The position numbers and the translations under genes are program-made. DNA of 26,483 bases from an uncultured Peptoniphilus sp. (lineage in GTDB: Bacteria; Bacillota; Clostridia; Tissierellales; Peptoniphilaceae), in assembly GCA_946999425.1 (NCBI GenBank), contig CAMQDG010000015.1, forward strand, positions 1 to 26,483. The letters run 5' to 3'. Positions 6,431-13,135 of this stretch are shown one piece after another (position 1 is the stretch's first letter; every line of letters begins with the position of its first letter). The notes beneath the pieces are model-generated. The model saw only the letters and a list, made by a program, of their open reading frames with translations. It had not been told where the DNA came from and did no database searches.

Positions 6431-6714
6431 TAAATTCTCATGCTCTTTTCAACGTCAAGGACAAAGATTGTTGCACCGCTAAGTTCAAAGTTGCCTCTTT
6501 CGTCTTTTATTTCTTCTGTTTGGGTTACTTCTTTTAAGATTGAGTCTACATGACCTAATTCTTTATCTTCTACTCCTAAGAAAAGGGTTGTGTTTCCAGA
6601 TTTAAAAAATCCTCCTGAAGAAGATACTTTTGTTACGGAAATATTTTCTTCAAAAAATTTATCTAAAAGTTCATCTACAAATTTATCTTGAACTATTGCA
6701 ATTATCATCTTCAT
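6430..6714 (-). CDS. Second DarA/YaaQ-like PII-type protein (divergent copy)
   Basis: A 94-aa paralogue of the adjacent DarA, belonging to the PII-like cyclic-di-AMP receptor family (YaaQ/PstA). The N-terminal core is kept (MKMIIAIVQD, TKVSSSGGFFKSGNT, then GVED and SGATIFVLDVE), with N24, T28, G35, F36 and N41 at the positions used for ligand contact in the family. It differs in two ways: residue 26 is Ser rather than the usual Arg, and the segment between the second helix and the last strand is about 14 residues shorter. It may therefore bind c-di-AMP poorly or bind something else, or form mixed trimers. It follows the first copy by 8 bp. Confidence 0.88.
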   Translation of the reverse strand: MKMIIAIVQDKFVDELLDKFFEENISVTKVSSSGGFFKSGNTTLFLGVEDKELGHVDSILKEVTQTEEIKDERGNFELSGATIFVLDVEKSMRI

Positions 6715-6722
6715 ATTATCAC

Positions 6723-7049
6723 CTAATACCTTTTAAAGTCTTCAACTTCAAGGACAAATACTGTTGCTCCTCCAACGGTTACTTTTACTGGTAGGGCTGC
6801 TATAGCTTGACTGGGTATGCCCATGGGTTGAATGGTTTTTATTATTTCTCTTGTTTTACAATTTTTTTCAATTATTTTTAATAATTTTTCTAAGGATTGG
6901 TCTTCTACTCCGGAAATTATTGTGGAGTTTCCGCTTTTTAAAAATCCTCCTGTGGAGCTTACTTTTGTAACTCTGAAATTTTCTTTTGTTATTTTATTTA
7001 TTAAGTTGTCCGAATCGGAATCTTGTACTATGGCTACTACAAGTTTCAT
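6723..7049 (-). CDS. darA: Cyclic-di-AMP receptor DarA (YaaQ/PstA family)
   Basis: A 108-aa PII-like signalling protein that binds cyclic di-AMP; its downstream target in other Firmicutes is not well known. Family contacts N24, R26, T28, G35, F36 and N41 are all present in ENFRVTKVSSTGGFLKSGNS, as is the GGATVFVL strand. I choose ATG 7049, which overlaps the tmk stop as ATGA and has GGAG 8 nt upstream; a longer reading frame begins at 7079 but would overlap tmk by 34 nt without a ribosome binding site. It lies between tmk and the divergent second copy. Confidence 0.92.
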   Translation of the reverse strand: MKLVVAIVQDSDSDNLINKITKENFRVTKVSSTGGFLKSGNSTIISGVEDQSLEKLLKIIEKNCKTREIIKTIQPMGIPSQAIAALPVKVTVGGATVFVLEVEDFKRY

Positions 7050-7654
7050 TTTATCAACTCCAATAATTTTTCTAAACATTCATTAAAAACTTCTTCTATG
7101 GTCTTTGAGGCGTCTATTATTTGAAAGTCGTTATTTTTGCTTAAATCTTCGTATGCCTCTTGAACTTTTTTATGAAATGAAATGTCTTCTCTTTCTAATC
7201 TGTCGCCGCCTTCTGCCAATTTTCTAAGTAAGGTTTTTTCTGGGTTTATTTTAAATAAAAATACTATATCTGGCTTTAATCCACCGGTGGCAAAGTTGTT
7301 TATTGTTTCTACGCCTTTTCCCAGTCCTCTTCCGTAACCTTGGTAGGCTATGGAGGAAAGGACGAATCTTTCACAAAGAACTATATATCCTTCTTCTATG
7401 GCAGGAATTATTTTTTCATGAACGTGCTGGGCTCTACTTGCTGCATATAAAAGGGCTTCTGTCCTATAATCCATTTTTGTATTTTGAGGATCTAAGATAA
7501 TATTTCTTATTTTTTCTGAAATTTCAGTTCCTCCTGGTTCTCTTGTGCGTAAAACTTTTTTATTTAATTTTTTTAATTCTTCATATAAAAGACTTGCGAT
7601 TGTTGTTTTTCCACAACCGTCTGGTCCTTCAAAGGTTACAAATATACCTTTCAT
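7046..7654 (-). CDS. tmk: Thymidylate kinase
   Basis: A 202-aa kinase that phosphorylates dTMP to dTDP using ATP in DNA precursor synthesis. The P-loop GPDGCGKTT begins at residue 10, REPGGTE follows, and the LID-region GGDRLERE is present near 158. It is first in the operon: a promoter-like sequence is at 7677-7706 and AAGGTGAG provides the ribosome binding site. The stop codon overlaps darA by 4 nt. Length and motifs are normal. Confidence 0.95.
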   Translation of the reverse strand: MKGIFVTFEGPDGCGKTTIASLLYEELKKLNKKVLRTREPGGTEISEKIRNIILDPQNTKMDYRTEALLYAASRAQHVHEKIIPAIEEGYIVLCERFVLSSIAYQGYGRGLGKGVETINNFATGGLKPDIVFLFKINPEKTLLRKLAEGGDRLEREDISFHKKVQEAYEDLSKNNDFQIIDASKTIEEVFNECLEKLLELIK

Positions 7655-7676
7655 CTTCTCACCTTATTTCTATATT

Positions 7677-7706
7677 ATCATAGAAATCGTGAATTTTATA
7701 TGTAAA
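7677..7706 (-). promoter_or_regulatory. Candidate promoter of the tmk-darA-holB-ricT operon
   Basis: On the minus strand TTTACA (7701-7706) and TATGAT (7677-7682) are separated by 18 bp, lying 23-52 bp before the tmk start and directly after the gpmA terminator. Confidence 0.55.
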
Positions 7707-7715
7707 GTTACATAG

Positions 7716-7750
7716 AAAAAAACTCTCCTATTTTTTAGAAGAGTTTTTTT
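7716..7750 (-). terminator. Intrinsic terminator of gpmA
   Basis: AT-rich 11-bp stem formed by aaaaaaactct (7716-7726) and agagttttttt (7740-7750), with seven T at its 3' end on the minus strand, just after the gpmA stop codon. Confidence 0.75.
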
Positions 7751-7755
7751 AGATA

Positions 7756-8439
7756 TTATAAAATTTTTTTAGATATTATTTTTAAATTATTATCCATTTC
7801 ATATACAATAGGTTGTCCTGTTGCAATTTCAAGGGAAGTTATTTGGTCATCGCTTATGTTTTCAATGTGCTTTGTTATGGCACGAATGGAGTTCCCATGA
7901 GCTGCTACAAGAACATTTTTTCCTTCTATGATTTTTGGTGCTATTTGATCCATCCAATAGGGAAGGGTTCTTTTTAGGGTAAGTTCCAAAGATTCAAAGT
8001 CGGGTATAATTTCTTGAGGTACGTCTCTATAACGTGGGTCTTTGTGAGCGCTTCTTTCGTCATTTTTATCGAGGGCTGGTGGTGGTGTTGTGTATGACCT
8101 TCTCCATATGTGGACTTGTTCATCTCCATATTTTTCAGCTGTTTCTTTTTTATTTAGACCTTGAAGGGCTCCGTAGTGTCTTTCGTTTAATCTCCATGTT
8201 TTAAAGGTGGGAACGTAAAGTTGATCTGAGTGTTCAAGGACTAAATTGCAAGTTTTTATGGCACGAGTTAGCATTGATGTAAAAGCTATGTCAAATAAAA
8301 TATTTTCATTTTTTATTTTTTCTCCTGCTTTTATTGCTTCTTTTATTCCTTCTTCAGATAAGTCTACGTCTTTCCATCCTGTAAATAAGTTGAGCTTGTT
8401 CCACTGGCTTTGACCATGTCTTATTAATACAAGTTTCAT
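7756..8439 (-). CDS. gpmA: 2,3-bisphosphoglycerate-dependent phosphoglycerate mutase
   Basis: A 227-aa cofactor-dependent glycolytic enzyme interconverting 3- and 2-phosphoglycerate. Catalytic H8 is in RHGQSQWN, the NERHYGALQG block (E86) is present, and the second histidine H181 is in AAHGNSIRA. It is the dPGM type with the full-length insert, not the shorter phosphatase relatives. The start overlaps the upstream TetR gene by ATGA, with GGAGG inside the end of that gene, so the two are translationally coupled. The coupling to a TetR regulator is uncommon and suggests that glycolytic flux is linked to whatever ligand the regulator senses; this is inference. Confidence 0.95.
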   Translation of the reverse strand: MKLVLIRHGQSQWNKLNLFTGWKDVDLSEEGIKEAIKAGEKIKNENILFDIAFTSMLTRAIKTCNLVLEHSDQLYVPTFKTWRLNERHYGALQGLNKKETAEKYGDEQVHIWRRSYTTPPPALDKNDERSAHKDPRYRDVPQEIIPDFESLELTLKRTLPYWMDQIAPKIIEGKNVLVAAHGNSIRAITKHIENISDDQITSLEIATGQPIVYEMDNNLKIISKKIL

Positions 8440-9023
8440 TTTTCCTCCATCTTGTTTAGTTTTAAAATTCCCTCCCAGTTGAAAAAATTATTTATACTAT
8501 CAAGAAAGTTTTTAATTTCATCTTCTGTGTATGAATGAACTACAGCTTCAAAAAGTGCGCTTATATAGGCACTCATAAACATATGCAACTCTTTGTCGGG
8601 AATAAGGCTTTTTCCTTTTAAGTTAATTATATAATTTTTTGTAGCTTTTGTCAGTTCTTGTGAAATCATATGAGGATAGTCTATATATTTTGTGCCGTCG
8701 GAACAATTTAAAAGTAACCTTAAATTGTGGCAATCATCATAAAATTTTGAAAGAGTCGCATAATCAAGTGAGTTGTGTAAAATTTTTTCAATTAAGCCAC
8801 TTTTTCCTGAATTTTCTTTAATCATTTCTTCCATTGCTTTTACCGTAGGAGATACAATTTCTTCAAAGAGTTCTTTTTTTGATTTAAATCTTCTATAAAA
8901 AGCGCCTGTTGTTATATTAGCTCCCTTACAAATGTTTTTAAGAGAAGCTTTTTCAAAACCGCAGTTTAGAAATTCTTTTCTGCCTTCAGTAATTATGGAG
9001 TCTCTTATTTCATCTCTTATCAT
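8436..9023 (-). CDS. TetR/AcrR-family transcriptional regulator
   Basis: A 195-aa DNA-binding repressor-type protein. The N-terminal helix-turn-helix is clear (ASLKNICKGANITTGAFYRR, about residues 26-45, followed by FKSKKELFEEI). The C-terminal ligand-binding domain is divergent and its ligand cannot be read from sequence. I choose ATG 9023 because GGAGG sits 5 nt upstream; a frame opening at 9047 has no such site. A strong promoter (9052-9080) precedes it. It is followed by gpmA with a 4-nt overlap, so the regulator probably controls its own operon. Confidence 0.9.
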   Translation of the reverse strand: MIRDEIRDSIITEGRKEFLNCGFEKASLKNICKGANITTGAFYRRFKSKKELFEEIVSPTVKAMEEMIKENSGKSGLIEKILHNSLDYATLSKFYDDCHNLRLLLNCSDGTKYIDYPHMISQELTKATKNYIINLKGKSLIPDKELHMFMSAYISALFEAVVHSYTEDEIKNFLDSINNFFNWEGILKLNKMEEK

Positions 9024-9051
9024 TTTTCCTCCAATAATTCTTATCATTTAC

Positions 9052-9080
9052 AGATTACTAATAAAACTTGTAAAAGTCAA
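9052..9080 (-). promoter_or_regulatory. Promoter of the tetR-gpmA operon
   Basis: On the minus strand TTGACT (9075-9080), a 17-bp spacer and TAATCT (9052-9057). CTTG...CAAG arms (9067-9081) overlap the -35 box and could be part of an operator, but the arms are only 4 bp. Confidence 0.65.
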
Positions 9081-9098
9081 GATTTTATAGTTTTTATA

Positions 9099-9129
9099 AA
9101 ATAAAAATCCCATATTTTTATAATATGGG
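9099..9129 (-). terminator. Intrinsic terminator of the sfsA operon
   Basis: cccatatt (9109-9116) and aatatggg (9122-9129) with a 5-nt loop, followed on the minus strand by atttttatttt. It lies directly after the sfsA stop codon. Confidence 0.85.
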
Positions 9130-9816
9130 TTAAATTTCATCTCTAATTTTTTCTGACAGTTCAACTTTATCAAGGCTAACAAGACTGTCATAGATGTGAA
9201 TTTTTACCCCTTCTATTTTTGCTTTTTTTAAGGTTTCTGCAAATTCTTTGTCTCTTTTTATATTTACTTGAAAGGAGTCTATTCCTTTAAGTTGAATTAA
9301 AAAAAGTACATTTGCATCAAGTCCTCTTCTTTTTGCTTCTATTAGTTCTAAAAGGTGTTTTTTTCCTCTTAGGGTTGGAGCGTCTGGAAACATGGCTATT
9401 CCATTTTCTTCAAGGGTGACGCCTTTTACTTCACAAAATCCGCAAAGGTCTTTTTCTTTATAAAAGGCAAAGTCAAATCTGGAGTTTAAAAATTTTACTT
9501 CTCTTTTATAGGAGTTTTTGTATTGGGGAAAAATTTTTCCATTTTTTATGGCTTCTTCTACTATTTTATTGGGAGCCTGGGAGTCTATATTTATTAAAAT
9601 ATTTTCTTTATAGGCACTTACTAATGAATATTTTGTCTTTCTTGTTTTTAAGTCGGATTTTTCCAATAAAACTCTTGCGCCTTTTTTTAAGATTTCTTTG
9701 CATCTTCCTGTGTTTGGAATGTGGACTTTTTCTATCTGTCCGTCTATTTTTACAAGGCCTATAAATCTATTTTGCCTTTCAATAAAGATTCCTTCTTTTA
9801 TGTTTTTATATTTCAT
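9130..9816 (-). CDS. sfsA: SfsA family DNA/RNA-binding nuclease-like protein
   Basis: A 228-aa SfsA protein, named for sugar fermentation stimulation in E. coli and since linked to nuclease activity. The N-terminal OB-like part has IPNTGRCKEIL, and the PD-(D/E)xK-like core has FDFAFY...FCEVKGVTLEENGIAMFPDAPTxRG with KHLLEL after it. The start ATG overlaps the stop of the RNase E/G gene (ATGA), with no clear Shine-Dalgarno sequence of its own, which suggests coupling. It is the last gene of the NusG-II/Gx/maf/radC/rng operon. Cellular role in Firmicutes is not established. Confidence 0.93.
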   Translation of the reverse strand: MKYKNIKEGIFIERQNRFIGLVKIDGQIEKVHIPNTGRCKEILKKGARVLLEKSDLKTRKTKYSLVSAYKENILINIDSQAPNKIVEEAIKNGKIFPQYKNSYKREVKFLNSRFDFAFYKEKDLCGFCEVKGVTLEENGIAMFPDAPTLRGKKHLLELIEAKRRGLDANVLFLIQLKGIDSFQVNIKRDKEFAETLKKAKIEGVKIHIYDSLVSLDKVELSEKIRDEI

Positions 9817-10889
9817 AGCTTATTTTTCAACAATAGACCTTGATTTTTTCTTGATAGTTCACAAATCCCAAGACTTGTGTAGCCATGAATGTTAAGGGAG
9901 ATGTCATTTTTTATAAATTCTCCCTCCATTTTTTTCAAAATGTCTTGTCTATTTTTTTCTTCTTTCATGTTTATTAAATCAATCATTATTATGCCACTTA
10001 TATTTCTAAGTTTTATTTGAAGGGCTATTTCTTCTATTGCTTTTAAGTTTATTTTATATGCCAAGTCTTCAAAGTTTTTAAAGTCCGTTGATTGTGATGA
10101 GTTTACGTCTATTACCGTCATGGCTTCTGTGTAGTCTATATAAATATTTGATCCGTCATTTATATGGACTATTCTGTTAAATAATTTTAAATAATCTTTG
10201 TTTATTTGGGGGTTATATTTTATGGAGTAGTTTTTTTCAAGTTCTACTTTTCTTAAATCTTTATAGGTTTTTTCTATATTTTTTGAGTTTGTAACTATAT
10301 CATAGGGGTGTTCATGAATAAATCTGTCTAAAATATCTTCCCTATAAAGAAGTCTTGGGACGGGTAAAAATTTTTCTTCTCCTAATATTTTTTCTGCCTT
10401 TTCTTTTAATTCTTCATATTCTTTTTTTATTTCTTCTTTGGAAAAGTTTTGTGCTTCTGTTCTATAAACGACTCCTTTTAAAGAGATTTTTTCCAATTCT
10501 TCTTTTTTTTCTTTAGAGAGTTTTTTTGAGTATTTTACAAATTTATTTTTAGGAAAATATACTATGCTTCTTCCTGGAAGGGATATTTCTCTTGTCCCTC
10601 TTGGCCCTTTATCTTCGCCGGTTTTTTTTATTTGAATTATAAGGGTTTGATTTTCTTTTATATTTTCTTTTTCATCATCAAGGTTTAAATATACATTGTC
10701 TTTTAAGCCCACATCTACAAAGGCTGCGTTCATTGACTTTATTATTCTATTAACTCTTCCAAGATAGATATTTTTTAAGATATTTTCCTCGTCATAATAA
10801 ATTATATCCCTGATTCTTCCGTCAAAAATCAGGGCTGTTTTTAATTTCTCGTCTATATATAGTTTAGTCTTTAAATTATTTTCTATCAT
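9813..10889 (-). CDS. rng: Ribonuclease E/G family protein, short form without Zn-link
   Basis: A 358-aa RNase E/G catalytic-type protein for 5'-end-dependent RNA cleavage. An S1-like domain occupies about residues 38-120 (IYLGRVNRI...AAFVDVG). The catalytic aspartates are present: D261 in MTVIDVNSS and D304 in IMIDLINM, which match D303 and D346 of E. coli RNase E. The protein stops soon after LGICELSRKNQG, so the CPxC Zn-link and the small dimerisation domain are absent. The reading frame ends naturally with an ATGA overlap into sfsA, so this is not a frameshift visible in this sequence. It starts on a 4-nt overlap with radC without its own Shine-Dalgarno sequence. Confidence 0.9.
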   Translation of the reverse strand: MIENNLKTKLYIDEKLKTALIFDGRIRDIIYYDEENILKNIYLGRVNRIIKSMNAAFVDVGLKDNVYLNLDDEKENIKENQTLIIQIKKTGEDKGPRGTREISLPGRSIVYFPKNKFVKYSKKLSKEKKEELEKISLKGVVYRTEAQNFSKEEIKKEYEELKEKAEKILGEEKFLPVPRLLYREDILDRFIHEHPYDIVTNSKNIEKTYKDLRKVELEKNYSIKYNPQINKDYLKLFNRIVHINDGSNIYIDYTEAMTVIDVNSSQSTDFKNFEDLAYKINLKAIEEIALQIKLRNISGIIMIDLINMKEEKNRQDILKKMEGEFIKNDISLNIHGYTSLGICELSRKNQGLLLKNKL

Positions 10890-11569
10890 AAATTTCCATG
10901 CTCCAAAAAACTGTAATAGCCGTAGGCTCCTACAATTATGTGGTCTAAAACTTCTATGCCTATAATTTTTCCTGCTTCTTTTAGTCTTTTTGTAATTTCT
11001 ATATCTTCTTTTGAAGGACTTGGATCTCCTGAGGGATGGTTGTGCATAATTACAATGGTGTCTGCCATATTGTCTATGGCACTTTTAAAAATTTCTCTTG
11101 GATGAATAAGACTCATATTTATTGTGCCAATGGAAACATCTCTGTAGCTTATAAATTGTTTTTTTGTGTCTAAAATTACAACTCTTACAATTTCTTTTTG
11201 AAGATTTTTTAGTTCTTCTCCTGCATAGGAAATAATTTTTTCGGGACTTGTGAGCTTTTCTCTTTTTTCTTTTCTTTCATTAAGTCTTAGAGAAAGTTCT
11301 ATTGAAGCCATTATCATTGCAGCTTTACTATTACCTATTCCATCTGTTTGAAGAAGGTCTTTTAAACTTATATTGTTTAAATTTTTAAGTCCTCCTATTT
11401 TATTTATAAGGTCTTGAGAAACTTGAACGGCATTTTTTTCTTTTGTTCCTGTTCTTATTATTAGTGCCAAAAGTTCTGCATTTGAGAGAACTTTTGGACC
11501 ATATGCCATTAATTTTTCCTGGGGTCTGTCCTCAGGGGGAATATTTTTTAAGGTAAATTTTTCAACCAT
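10886..11569 (-). CDS. radC: RadC family JAB-domain protein
   Basis: A 227-aa protein with an N-terminal helix-hairpin-helix (TDGIGNSKAAMI, about 75-86) and a C-terminal JAMM/MPN+ metalloprotease-like domain: H176, H178 and D189 in MHNHPSGDPSPSKED. The metal ligands are intact. Despite its name, a DNA-repair role is not well supported; its function is open. It overlaps maf by 8 nt upstream and the RNase E/G gene by 4 nt downstream, so it is embedded in an operon. Confidence 0.93.
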   Translation of the reverse strand: MVEKFTLKNIPPEDRPQEKLMAYGPKVLSNAELLALIIRTGTKEKNAVQVSQDLINKIGGLKNLNNISLKDLLQTDGIGNSKAAMIMASIELSLRLNERKEKREKLTSPEKIISYAGEELKNLQKEIVRVVILDTKKQFISYRDVSIGTINMSLIHPREIFKSAIDNMADTIVIMHNHPSGDPSPSKEDIEITKRLKEAGKIIGIEVLDHIIVGAYGYYSFLEHGNL

Positions 11570-12122
11570 TTATTTTTTCTATATACTCCTTAATTTTTTT
11601 ATAGGGAAGGCCTACAATATTGTCAAAATCTCCTTCATATTTTAAAACTAAATTTGAACCATAACCCTGGATTCCATATGAACCTGCCTTGTCCTTATAT
11701 TCTCCTGTGTCAAGATAGTCTATTATGTCTTTTTCTTTTAAGTCTTTAAAATATACATAAGAAGATTCAAAATCAACATACTTTATTTTTTTGTCTATAT
11801 TTATTAAGGCAAAGCCCGTAATGACTCTGTGCTTTATGTTTGAAAGGCTCTTTAACATATTATATGCATCTTCTCTGTTTTCGGGCTTACCTAAAGGCTG
11901 AGAGCCTCTCATGACTAAGGTGTCTGCACCTATTACTAGTGAATTTTTGTAATCTTTTGCCACTTGATAGGCTTTTTCATAGGCAAGGACCATAACAAGA
12001 CTTTCTCCATCTTCATAATGGTCTTTATCTTCTCTAATTTTTGGAGAAATTATTTCAAAGTCAAAATCTCTTTTTAAAATTTCTCTTCTTCTTGGTGAAC
12101 CTGATGCCAGTATTATTTTCAT
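11562..12122 (-). CDS. maf: Maf family nucleoside triphosphate pyrophosphatase
   Basis: A 186-aa house-cleaning pyrophosphatase that hydrolyses non-canonical or excess NTPs. The signature ASGSPRRREIL starts at residue 6, the acid motif IGADTLV follows, and KAGSYGIQGYG is the form seen in the YhdE subgroup (dTTP/UTP pyrophosphatase) rather than the YceF type. The start overlaps the Gx-transporter stop (TAATG). Its location beside radC is a common Firmicute arrangement. Confidence 0.93.
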   Translation of the reverse strand: MKIILASGSPRRREILKRDFDFEIISPKIREDKDHYEDGESLVMVLAYEKAYQVAKDYKNSLVIGADTLVMRGSQPLGKPENREDAYNMLKSLSNIKHRVITGFALINIDKKIKYVDFESSYVYFKDLKEKDIIDYLDTGEYKDKAGSYGIQGYGSNLVLKYEGDFDNIVGLPYKKIKEYIEKING

Positions 12123-12628
12123 TATCTTACCGCCTTAATTTTATTTAAACTTTCAGAACCATATATAGATCCAAGGCCTACAAAATATCCGGTAAAAATT
12201 CCTGTAATAACAAGAAATGGAAAGTAGGCAAAAATTGCAGAAGATTTTAATACAAAGGCTGCCGCTGCAATTTGACCAAAATTATGGAAAAATGATCCTA
12301 TTTCTGAAATTCCTATAAGAGAGATTTTCCCCAATAAAAATTTGTGGGCAAGTATCATGCCAATAGAGGATAAAACTGCTCCTGTAAAGGAAAATATAAA
12401 GCTTGAAACTCCTCCTGTTATTAAAACTAATACTAAACTTTTTAAAAGTGCAATGGCTATGCCTTCTTTATATCCAAAAACAGATATTGTTATTAAAACT
12501 ACCATATTTGAAAGCCCAAGTCTTGCTCCTGGAACGGGAATTGGTAGGGGAATTTGCGATTCAAAAAGTCCAAGGACTAGTCCTAATGCAGTTAAGAGAG
12601 AAAGAAAAACCCATTTTTTCGTTTTCAA
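12122..12628 (-). CDS. Gx transporter family (Hpre_diP_synt_I) membrane protein
   Basis: A 168-aa integral membrane protein with about five hydrophobic segments. The N-terminal block ESQIPLPIPVPGARLGLSN is the signature of the family once called heptaprenyl diphosphate synthase component I, which resembles ECF transporter S components. The start is a TTG at 12628 that overlaps the NusG-II stop as TTGA. The pairing with a NusG-domain-II protein is typical in Clostridia. The substrate is unknown. Confidence 0.88.
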   Translation of the reverse strand: MKTKKWVFLSLLTALGLVLGLFESQIPLPIPVPGARLGLSNMVVLITISVFGYKEGIAIALLKSLVLVLITGGVSSFIFSFTGAVLSSIGMILAHKFLLGKISLIGISEIGSFFHNFGQIAAAAFVLKSSAIFAYFPFLVITGIFTGYFVGLGSIYGSESLNKIKAVR

Positions 12629-13014
12629 TTTAACATCACATCCAAATCATTTTTATCAGAATTTAATTCCACAACAAGTCTGTTGGGAAGGCATATAATA
12701 GACTGACCGGTCCTTGTTACTTCTCCCATTTTCATACAAAGTTTATCCTTACAGTCACTTTCATACATAATTGCACCTTTTTCTGTAAATTTTATAGTGT
12801 TATGGCCATATTTACTGTCTATTTCTGCGGTTTTTCCAACTAAACTTTTATCCAATTTATATTTTTTATAAACCTTACCGTCTATTTTAACCACAAGACT
12901 TAAATTTGAACTTGTTTTATTTGTATTACATGTATAAAGTCCGCTTAAGCCTGCTATTAAAAGTATAAGACCTATAACAATAAGGTCGCCTTTAATTAAT
13001 TTTGTTTTTTTCAT
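12625..13014 (-). CDS. NusG domain II-containing membrane-anchored protein
   Basis: A 129-aa protein with one N-terminal membrane anchor (about residues 11-28) and an extracytoplasmic NusG_II-type beta domain carrying the family signature SDCKDKLCMKMGEVTRTGQS followed by IICLPNRLVVEL. It is not the transcription factor NusG. I choose ATG 13014 (MKKTKLIKGD); a GTG frame opens at 13029, but TATAAT lies at 13021-13026, so the transcript may start at or near 13014 without a leader. It precedes the Gx transporter with a 4-nt overlap and heads the operon. Confidence 0.85.
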   Translation of the reverse strand: MKKTKLIKGDLIVIGLILLIAGLSGLYTCNTNKTSSNLSLVVKIDGKVYKKYKLDKSLVGKTAEIDSKYGHNTIKFTEKGAIMYESDCKDKLCMKMGEVTRTGQSIICLPNRLVVELNSDKNDLDVMLN

Positions 13015-13020
13015 AATGTA

Positions 13021-13026
13021 ATTATA
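13021..13026 (-). promoter_or_regulatory. -10 box adjacent to the NusG-II start codon
   Basis: A perfect TATAAT on the minus strand ends 6 nt before ATG 13014. No good -35 box is visible 16-18 bp upstream. If used, the transcript would begin at about the A of the ATG. Confidence 0.45.
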
Positions 13027-13094
13027 CACTAAATTTTAATTTTGCCGATGGTAAAGCTCAATATGGATAAGACAAAATAAAAATTTTTTAATTT

Positions 13095-13127
13095 AAAATA
13101 AAAAATTCGCTGATTTTTATCAGCGAA
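13095..13127 (-). terminator. Intrinsic terminator of the pst-pho operon
   Basis: ttcgctgat (13106-13114), loop tttt, atcagcgaa (13119-13127), followed on the minus strand by a T-rich tract (ttttttatttt), 8 bp beyond the phoR stop codon. Confidence 0.9.
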
Positions 13128-13135
13128 CTTAATTT

